Positions 5,289 to 10,394 of a stretch of DNA of 10,394 bases are shown one piece after another. The notes beneath the pieces were generated by a model. The model was not told the DNA's origin, did no database searches, and saw only the letters and a list, made by a program, of their open reading frames with translations. This DNA is from Planctomycetota bacterium (lineage in GTDB: Bacteria; Planctomycetota; Planctomycetia; Pirellulales; Pirellulaceae). The stretch covers positions 1 to 10,394 of the forward strand of contig JAJRVM010000303.1 of assembly GCA_024277285.1 (NCBI GenBank), read 5' to 3'. The first letter of the stretch is position 1. Each line of letters opens with the position of its first letter. Both the position numbers and the translations under genes were made by a program.

Positions 5289-8200
5289 ATGTCCGTCGAC
5301 GACCTATGTACTCTTTATCCTCGGCTCGCTCCCAAGTTCCGACACATCCTGCAACTCTGTGCGCTGAGCGATACCGACCTGAACGGTAACGACTTGGCAA
5401 CTCTTTCGAGAAAATCGGGATGGAGCGACGCCAAGAAACAACAGCTCTCGAAGGCATCCATCGACCAGATCATCAAGAAACTGGTTCGTCAGGAGTTTCT
5501 CGTATCGACCACCTACCGTAATGTTCGAGCCAATCCCGACGTTCAGGACCTGGCCATTCAGGATTCGATTCGCGGCGATTGGTTCCAGAGGCTGAGCGAA
5601 ATCGTCGTGAATGAGGGGCCGCGCCACTACTACAGCGTGGACCGGGCGTCGCGGGATCTACGCATTGCGTTCTATCGAGGAGAAGTCGACGCAGTTCGAA
5701 CGTTCATGCGTGGCAAGAACCGCGATCAGAACGTCAGGTTTCTCGATCCGTTCAATCGTGACATCTTCGACCGTCTTGATCCACTGCTTCGGCAAATGTA
5801 CCTGGCCGACGTCGTGCCGCGGATCATCATGAATCCCGGCGGCAGGAAGGACGTGCTTGTTGCCTTCGACGAAATGCTCGACGAAATGCTCGACGACCAG
5901 ACAGCACTCAACAAGGAGTTCGACTTTCTGGCCGCCTGGCTCGACCTCGCCGTTTCACGCGGCGACCTTGATTCGCTTGAGCGGCTTGACCAACAGACGG
6001 GGAAGAAACTGCACGAAGTGGCCGGATGCGTTGCGCTGTTGCGTGGTGACTTCGAGCAAGCGGAAAAGTGTCTCGGCGCCGTGATGCCGGGCAGGAAACA
6101 AAGGAGCAAGCTCACCGCGATCGGGCATTTGCCAGCATTGCTGTACGTGCAACTGCTCTTCAAAAAAAACTCGGCCGAAGCGCTGGCCGAGGCGCAATCG
6201 ATTGTCAGTTCGGCGACCAAGGCACGCAAGAGCTACTATACTTCGGCAATGGAAGTGGTCAACGCCGCGATTACTTTCACGCGAACACCGTCGTCGGCCA
6301 CGACATTTGCAGCTCAACTGAAAGAGCTCTGCCGGGCACCGTTACAAACTCTGCTGGCTGGCTACTATGCGAACTGGCTGCTGACCGACGACGATTCGTC
6401 GTCGCGCATTGGCAATCTCGTTCAAATTAGCAGGAGCTACCACGCGACGGGACTCGGTTGGCTGGCGGCCGAGGCGGCGGGGCTGGCGGGCAGATCGACG
6501 TTGGAGTCCGCCTCCACGCATGCCGAAAAACATCGTGAGATGCACGCCCGGTTGGGGACAGTCAGCCTGGTCAACCTGGTCGCGCCGGAGCCCGCGTGGC
6601 AACGGTCACTCAATGCGATTGCCCAACTGGCCGGCGGCGAGTCAGTCGAGGTCGAAGCGACGTTGGACCACGAGCGGATGATTTGGGAGCTGAACACGAA
6701 ATACCAATCTATCAATTTGAGCGCGTTCCAACAGAAGCGGAAGGGCCGCGGCTGGACCAAAGGCCGTAAGGTCGGGCGGCAACGACTTCACGAACTGTTC
6801 AACGATACGGAATTCGCCTTTCTTACTGACCAGGATCGGGATCTGTGCCGGACGTTGGAAGTGTTTTCCGAACGAAATGGCTATGGCTATTCCGAGACGG
6901 TTTACGAGTACAACGATTTGCGTGCCGCGCGTGCACTGATCGGTCATCCGCATGTATTTCCCGAAGGGGACCGCGAGCATCCCATCGAGATTGTCGAACA
7001 ACAGCCGAAACTGATGGTGGTTCAAGAAGACCATGACCGTATCAGCTTGTCGCTCGACCCCAGGCCGAAACACGACGACGAAGAATATCGACTGATCACC
7101 GATGGACCGCAGCGCGTGGCGATTGTGTTCTTCAACGACCAGCACTTGAAAATGAACCGCATTCTGGGGGGCACCTTGAAGGTGCCCGCCTCGGCTTCCC
7201 GTCGCGTGATCGAGGCGATTCAGCCAGTCGTTTCATTGGTTTCGGTGCACTCGGAAATCGGCGGTGAAGCGGGCGGCGTGGCGGGCGGCGGCGAACGCGT
7301 CGACGCCGATCCTCGACCGCACGTCCACTTGCTCCCTTATCAAGAGGGGTTACGAGTCGATTTTTTCGTGCGACCGTTTGGCGATGTCGGCCCCATTTGC
7401 CGTCCCGGACAGGGTGGCGGGAACGTCTTGGCCAACATCGATGGCCAGCCAAAGACCGCCCGGCGCGATTTGGCCGAAGAGCTCCGTCGTAGGGAAGAGG
7501 CCATCGGCGCATGTCCCGAAATCGCGGCACGCGTGGACGACGACGCGTCCATTTGTTTCCCATCGCCGTACGAGGCTCTCGAAGCGCTGGTCGAATTGGA
7601 AGACCTGTCGGCTGCGGACCGCATCGTGCTGCATTGGCCCCAAGGCCGCAGTTTGAACTTGGCAGGACGTGCGACGGCATCTCAATTCCAGGTACATGTC
7701 CGTAAGGACCGTGATTGGTTCGCGGCGTCAGGGAACTTGAAAGTTGATCCGTCTCTGTCCTTGGACATGATGACGCTGATCGATTTGGTCGACGCCAGTC
7801 CGACGCGGTTTGTGAAGCTGGATGACGGGCGGTTCCTCGCCCTGACCGAACAGTTACGCCAACGCATCGAGGACTTGGCGGCCTGCGGTGACCGGCGCGC
7901 GAATCAGAACAAACTGCGATTTCCACCGGTGCGCGCGGCGATGTTGGAGGAGTTGGGAGAATCGGTCAAGCTGAGATCGGACAAGCACTGGAAGGATTGG
8001 GTCCGCTGCATGCGCGAGGCCGCGGACGCGCGCCCCGCAGTTCCCTCCACACTGCAAACCGAATTGCGTGACTACCAGTACGAGGGCTTTCAGTGGCTCA
8101 CGCGGTTGGCGGCGTGGGGCGTCGGTGGCTGCTTGGCCGACGACATGGGACTCGGTAAGACGATTGAGGCCCTGGCGCTGTTGTTGCATCGCGCCGCAGG

Positions 8201-9428
8201 CGGACCGGCGCTGGTGGTCGCGCCAACCTCCGTCGCCTTCAACTGGCTGAGCGAGGCGCAACGGTTTGCGCCAACGCTTCGTGCTCGTATCTTTGGGACC
8301 GGTGACCGCGCCGCGCTCCTAAAGGATCTCGGGCCGCGCGATGTCGTGATCTGCAGCTACGGACTGTTGCACACCGAAGCCGAGCGGCTCCACTCGCAAC
8401 CGTGGCACACCGTTATCCTGGACGAAGCGCAGGCGATCAAGAACGTTGCCACGCAGCGCTCGCGGGCGGCAATGGGCCTGGAGGCAGACTTCCGGATGAT
8501 CATGACCGGCACGCCGGTGGAAAACCACCTCGGCGAATTGTGGAACCTGCTGGAGTTCGTTAACCCGGGGCTACTCGGTTCGTTGAAGAGTTTTCGAGAT
8601 CGCTTTGCCGTGCCGATCGAACGCGATGGGTGTCGCACGACGCGGCGTCACCTGAAAAAATTGATTCAACCGTTTATCCTCCGCCGTACCAAGTCGCAAG
8701 TGCTCGCGGAATTGCCGCCACGCACCGAAGTGACGTTGCAGGTCGAACTGAGCGATGAGGAATCCGCTTTCTATGAAGCACTGCGACAACGAGCGGTCGA
8801 AAAGCTGGCCAATGTGGGCGACGGCCGCACGCAGCATCTGCAGATCCTGGCCGAGATCATGCGTTTGCGGCGCGCATGCTGCCATCCCCAACTGGTGCTG
8901 CCCGACTGTGGGATCGCCGGATCGAAACTGGCATTGTTTTCCAAGACGCTGGACGATCTGCTAGATAACCATCACAAAGTCTTGGTGTTCAGCCAGTTCG
9001 TCGACCATCTGGCGATCTTGCGCGACGAACTGGACCGTAAGGGCATCACGTATCAGTACTTGGATGGCAGTACGCCGGCGCGGCAACGCAAACAACGTGT
9101 GGAAGCATTTCAGGCGGGCGAAGGCGACGTGTTCCTGATCAGCCTGAAAGCGGGTGGGCTCGGCTTGAACCTGACGGCCGCCGACTATGTGATCCACATG
9201 GACCCTTGGTGGAATCCGGCCGTCGAGGACCAAGCATCCGATCGCGCCCACCGACTCGGGCAGCAGCGGCCCGTGACAATCTACCGCTTCATTACGCAAG
9301 GCACGATCGAACAACGCATCACACAGTTGCATGCCAGCAAACGTGGCTTGGCCGACAGCTTGCTCGAAGGTGCGGAAATGAGCGGTAAATTGTCCGGCGA
9401 AGAACTGCTGAAACTCATTCGCGAGTAA
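5289..9428 (+). CDS. Large SNF2-family helicase/ATPase with long N-terminal extension
   Basis: The ATG at 5289 has GGAG 7 bases upstream and is preferred over the ATG at 5190; the product is 1379 residues. The C-terminal third is a complete SNF2/RapA-like ATPase: LRDYQYEGFQWL near 925, DDMGLGKT at 951-958 (Walker A Lys957), DEAQ at 1045-1048, MTGTP at 1072-1076, then ILRRTKSQV, LISLKAGGLGLN, and DQASDRAHRLGQ at 1314-1325 with arginine fingers. Such proteins use ATP to translocate on DNA and remodel nucleoprotein complexes. Residues about 1-100 look winged-helix-like (SKASIDQIIKKLVRQEFLV). Residues about 110-520 are mainly helical and solenoid-like. Residues 656-674 are a Gly-rich insert. Residues about 677-720 (HLLPYQEGLRVDFFVRPFG) are a beta-rich domain before the motor. 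I cannot name the N-terminal half. The cell role is unknown; the gene stands alone between repeat-rich gaps. Confidence 0.93.
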   Translation: MSVDDLCTLYPRLAPKFRHILQLCALSDTDLNGNDLATLSRKSGWSDAKKQQLSKASIDQIIKKLVRQEFLVSTTYRNVRANPDVQDLAIQDSIRGDWFQRLSEIVVNEGPRHYYSVDRASRDLRIAFYRGEVDAVRTFMRGKNRDQNVRFLDPFNRDIFDRLDPLLRQMYLADVVPRIIMNPGGRKDVLVAFDEMLDEMLDDQTALNKEFDFLAAWLDLAVSRGDLDSLERLDQQTGKKLHEVAGCVALLRGDFEQAEKCLGAVMPGRKQRSKLTAIGHLPALLYVQLLFKKNSAEALAEAQSIVSSATKARKSYYTSAMEVVNAAITFTRTPSSATTFAAQLKELCRAPLQTLLAGYYANWLLTDDDSSSRIGNLVQISRSYHATGLGWLAAEAAGLAGRSTLESASTHAEKHREMHARLGTVSLVNLVAPEPAWQRSLNAIAQLAGGESVEVEATLDHERMIWELNTKYQSINLSAFQQKRKGRGWTKGRKVGRQRLHELFNDTEFAFLTDQDRDLCRTLEVFSERNGYGYSETVYEYNDLRAARALIGHPHVFPEGDREHPIEIVEQQPKLMVVQEDHDRISLSLDPRPKHDDEEYRLITDGPQRVAIVFFNDQHLKMNRILGGTLKVPASASRRVIEAIQPVVSLVSVHSEIGGEAGGVAGGGERVDADPRPHVHLLPYQEGLRVDFFVRPFGDVGPICRPGQGGGNVLANIDGQPKTARRDLAEELRRREEAIGACPEIAARVDDDASICFPSPYEALEALVELEDLSAADRIVLHWPQGRSLNLAGRATASQFQVHVRKDRDWFAASGNLKVDPSLSLDMMTLIDLVDASPTRFVKLDDGRFLALTEQLRQRIEDLAACGDRRANQNKLRFPPVRAAMLEELGESVKLRSDKHWKDWVRCMREAADARPAVPSTLQTELRDYQYEGFQWLTRLAAWGVGGCLADDMGLGKTIEALALLLHRAAGGPALVVAPTSVAFNWLSEAQRFAPTLRARIFGTGDRAALLKDLGPRDVVICSYGLLHTEAERLHSQPWHTVILDEAQAIKNVATQRSRAAMGLEADFRMIMTGTPVENHLGELWNLLEFVNPGLLGSLKSFRDRFAVPIERDGCRTTRRHLKKLIQPFILRRTKSQVLAELPPRTEVTLQVELSDEESAFYEALRQRAVEKLANVGDGRTQHLQILAEIMRLRRACCHPQLVLPDCGIAGSKLALFSKTLDDLLDNHHKVLVFSQFVDHLAILRDELDRKGITYQYLDGSTPARQRKQRVEAFQAGEGDVFLISLKAGGLGLNLTAADYVIHMDPWWNPAVEDQASDRAHRLGQQRPVTIYRFITQGTIEQRITQLHASKRGLADSLLEGAEMSGKLSGEELLKLIRE

Positions 9429-9482
9429 CTCGCCCAAGGGGAGTTGTGCGGCGACCGTTGTGTAGCAAGTAACCCAACGATC

Positions 9483-9519
9483 CCGCCGGGCTTGTCCCGG
9501 CTGGGAGCACGACTGGTCA
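9483..9519 (+). repeat. Hairpin repeat element, copy B
   Basis: GCCGGG (9485-9490) and CCCGGC (9496-9501) enclose a CTTGT loop. The hairpin and its 3' flank TGGGAGCACGACTGGTCA are identical over 37 bases to copy C, 56 bases downstream. This copy lacks the final GCTACC found in copies A and C. Confidence 0.85.
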
Positions 9520-9538
9520 AAGGTCACAACGGGGCTCT

Positions 9539-9581
9539 CCGCCGGGCTTGTCCCGGCTGGGAGCACGACTGGTCAGCTACC
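9539..9581 (+). repeat. Hairpin repeat element, copy C
   Basis: GCCGGG (9541-9546) and CCCGGC (9552-9557) enclose a CTTGT loop. Then come 13 bases and GGTCAGCTACC (9571-9581). It has exactly the same total length and layout as copy A at 2117-2159, about 7.4 kb away, which indicates a dispersed repeat family and not only a local duplication. Confidence 0.85.
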
Positions 9582-9711
9582 AGCAACGCGCTCTAAATCT
9601 TTCGTCGGTCGAACGTGAGGTTTTCCATTCATCGTCGCTTTGGTGAGGCCGAATCAAGACGCGGTTTCCCTCACGCCACGGAGCCGACCTGAAAGGACGG
9701 CGCCATGACAG

Positions 9712-9730
9712 CCCAGGCCGCAGGCCTGGG
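9712..9730. repeat. Perfect palindrome, 8-bp stem
   Basis: CCCAGGCC (9712-9719) pairs with GGCCTGGG (9723-9730) around GCA. It lies 74 bases beyond the stop of the minus-strand channel gene and could form a stable hairpin in its 3' transcript. No T run follows on either strand, so intrinsic termination is uncertain. Confidence 0.7.
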
Positions 9731-9750
9731 TACCAGCCCAAACCAAAACC

Positions 9751-9771
9751 CCCGAAGCCTGAAAGGCCGGG
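9751..9771. repeat. Bulged hairpin downstream of channel gene
   Basis: CCCG (9751-9754) pairs with CGGG (9768-9771), and GCCT (9757-9760) pairs with AGGC (9764-9767). There is a two-base AA bulge and a GAA loop. On the minus strand it comes just after the channel gene and is followed by a GT-rich stretch with short T runs, so it is a weak candidate terminator. Confidence 0.45.
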
Positions 9772-9803
9772 CATGGACTTCAAAAGGCGTTTAGCTCGCT
9801 TGG

Positions 9804-10376
9804 TCACCTCGCCATCACTTCCGCCTCAACCGCGTCTAGCTCCTGCAACCCACGTACCGAGTCAGAACGAGCCGTTTGGTCCTGCAGGCTGTTGAGTTTC
9901 TCTTCAATCGATTCGAGTGCCTTGCGCATCCTTTGAAATTCGTCGTCCTTCTGCTGCTCTCCCGGCTCGATGAACCACGTGGCGACGAACGCGGTAAATG
10001 TCCCGAACAAGCCAACACTCACGGTCATTGTCAGGATGGCGACAAGTTTACTACCTGCGGACACGGGGCAATGGTCCCCGAAGCCGACGGTCGTGATGGT
10101 TACCGCGGACCACCACAGCGCATCCTCGGCAGTCGTAATATTGGCATTGGGAACGTCTCGTTCCAAGTGGAGTACCGCGATCGAAGAGCAAACGATGGTC
10201 AACAAGGCAACGAACGCAACTGCCATGACGGCCGAACCAGCCCGGCGTCTGACGATATAGGCGGAGAGCATTTTCGCCGATTTGACACCACGCAAGAGTC
10301 CTTTCGAGAGCGTTGCTGGTTGCCGGCTCTGCTCACCACCTGGTATCTTTGCACCAGCGTTGTACGATTGCGGCAT
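9804..10376 (-). CDS. Potassium channel pore protein (two TM, Ion_trans_2-like)
   Basis: The frame encodes 190 residues from the ATG at 10374-10376. Two membrane helices (about 48-70 and 110-136) flank a pore helix and the selectivity filter TTVGFGD at 95-101, preceded by AEDALWW. This is the S5-pore-S6 unit of a tetrameric K+ channel in the inner membrane. Residues about 143-170 (DEFQRMRKALESIEEKLNSL) form a cytoplasmic coiled coil, likely for tetramer assembly. Residues 27-45 (LLRGVKSAKMLSAYIVRRR) resemble the S4-S5 linker of six-helix voltage-gated channels, yet no S1-S4 is present. Two in-frame stops lie at 10386-10391, only a few codons before the ATG. It is therefore either a genuine two-helix channel or the C-terminal part of a broken six-helix one. 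The Shine-Dalgarno match is weak. Confidence 0.85.
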   Translation of the reverse strand: MPQSYNAGAKIPGGEQSRQPATLSKGLLRGVKSAKMLSAYIVRRRAGSAVMAVAFVALLTIVCSSIAVLHLERDVPNANITTAEDALWWSAVTITTVGFGDHCPVSAGSKLVAILTMTVSVGLFGTFTAFVATWFIEPGEQQKDDEFQRMRKALESIEEKLNSLQDQTARSDSVRGLQELDAVEAEVMAR

Positions 10377-10394
10377 GAAACGAGCCTACTATTC

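Larger units (their letters stand above)
9429..9803. other. Repeat-rich convergent intergenic region
   Basis: These 375 bases lie between the plus-strand helicase and the minus-strand channel gene. They hold two copies of a hairpin element (9483-9519 and 9539-9581), a perfect palindrome (9712-9730) and a bulged hairpin (9751-9771). A minus-strand frame at 9577-9807 is open but is made of these repeats and has no recognisable domain, so I do not call a gene. Confidence 0.6.

Noticed and set aside
7132..7926. 264-residue minus-strand open frame inside the helicase gene
   Set aside because: It has an Arg/Pro/Ser-rich product with no motif, and lies fully within a convincing coding frame; a shadow.
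8961..9566. 201-residue minus-strand frame over the helicase 3' end and repeats
   Set aside because: It overlaps conserved SNF2 motifs on the other strand and begins within the repeat element; no recognisable domain.
9577..9807. 76-residue minus-strand frame downstream of the channel gene
   Set aside because: It consists largely of the palindromic repeats and lacks a domain or ribosome-binding site; more likely intergenic.

Overview
The window looks like the chromosome of a planctomycete-type bacterium. The evidence is GC-rich coding sequence, a Pro/Gly-rich exported-type TPR protein of a kind I associate with planctomycetes, a bacterial archaemetzincin relative, a very large SNF2 helicase, and intergenic gaps filled with short GC-rich hairpin repeats. 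The lineage is an inference from protein style. No rRNA, tRNA, CRISPR array, transposase or phage gene is visible.

Layout: (1) 1-2097, plus strand, the 3' part of a gene whose start lies before the window. It encodes a Pro/Gly/Lys tandem-repeat region, an Asn/Tyr/Trp-rich middle, a TPR block and a small C-terminal domain. (2) 2098-2150, a short convergent gap holding one hairpin element that runs into the stop codon of the next gene. (3) 3916 down to 2151, minus strand, a tightly coupled pair of DNA-polymerase-beta-fold nucleotidyltransferases resembling the RlaP/YcgL group. The first gene is cut by one in-frame TAG at 3245-3247, and its remaining 3' frame overlaps the second gene by ATGA. 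(4) 3917-4287, a divergent gap with a plausible sigma70-like promoter. (5) 4288-4803, plus strand, the N-terminal part of an archaemetzincin-like protein with a signal peptide. It stops before the zinc-binding HExxH region, so it looks truncated. (6) 4804-5288, a gap with four small hairpins. (7) 5289-9428, plus strand, a 1379-residue SNF2-family ATPase with a long, poorly recognisable N-terminal half. (8) 9429-9803, a repeat-rich gap with two near-identical hairpin copies and a perfect 8-bp-stem palindrome. (9) 10376 down to 9804, minus strand, a potassium-channel pore protein (S5-P-S6) with a C-terminal coiled coil. Its upstream frame is closed by two stops.

The genes do not form one obvious pathway. 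The only likely operon is the nucleotidyltransferase pair, which by family knowledge could act on RNA ends in repair or conflict. The most notable pattern is decay: one gene has a nonsense codon, one is truncated, and one may have lost an N-terminal voltage-sensor half. The gaps carry a family of hairpins with a conserved pentaloop (CTCGT/CTTGT on the plus strand) and variable stems, each 3' of a plus-strand gene. One copy supplies the stop codon of a neighbouring gene. That repeat family and the paired nucleotidyltransferases are the best candidates for something under-described. I see no clear new multi-gene defence system.
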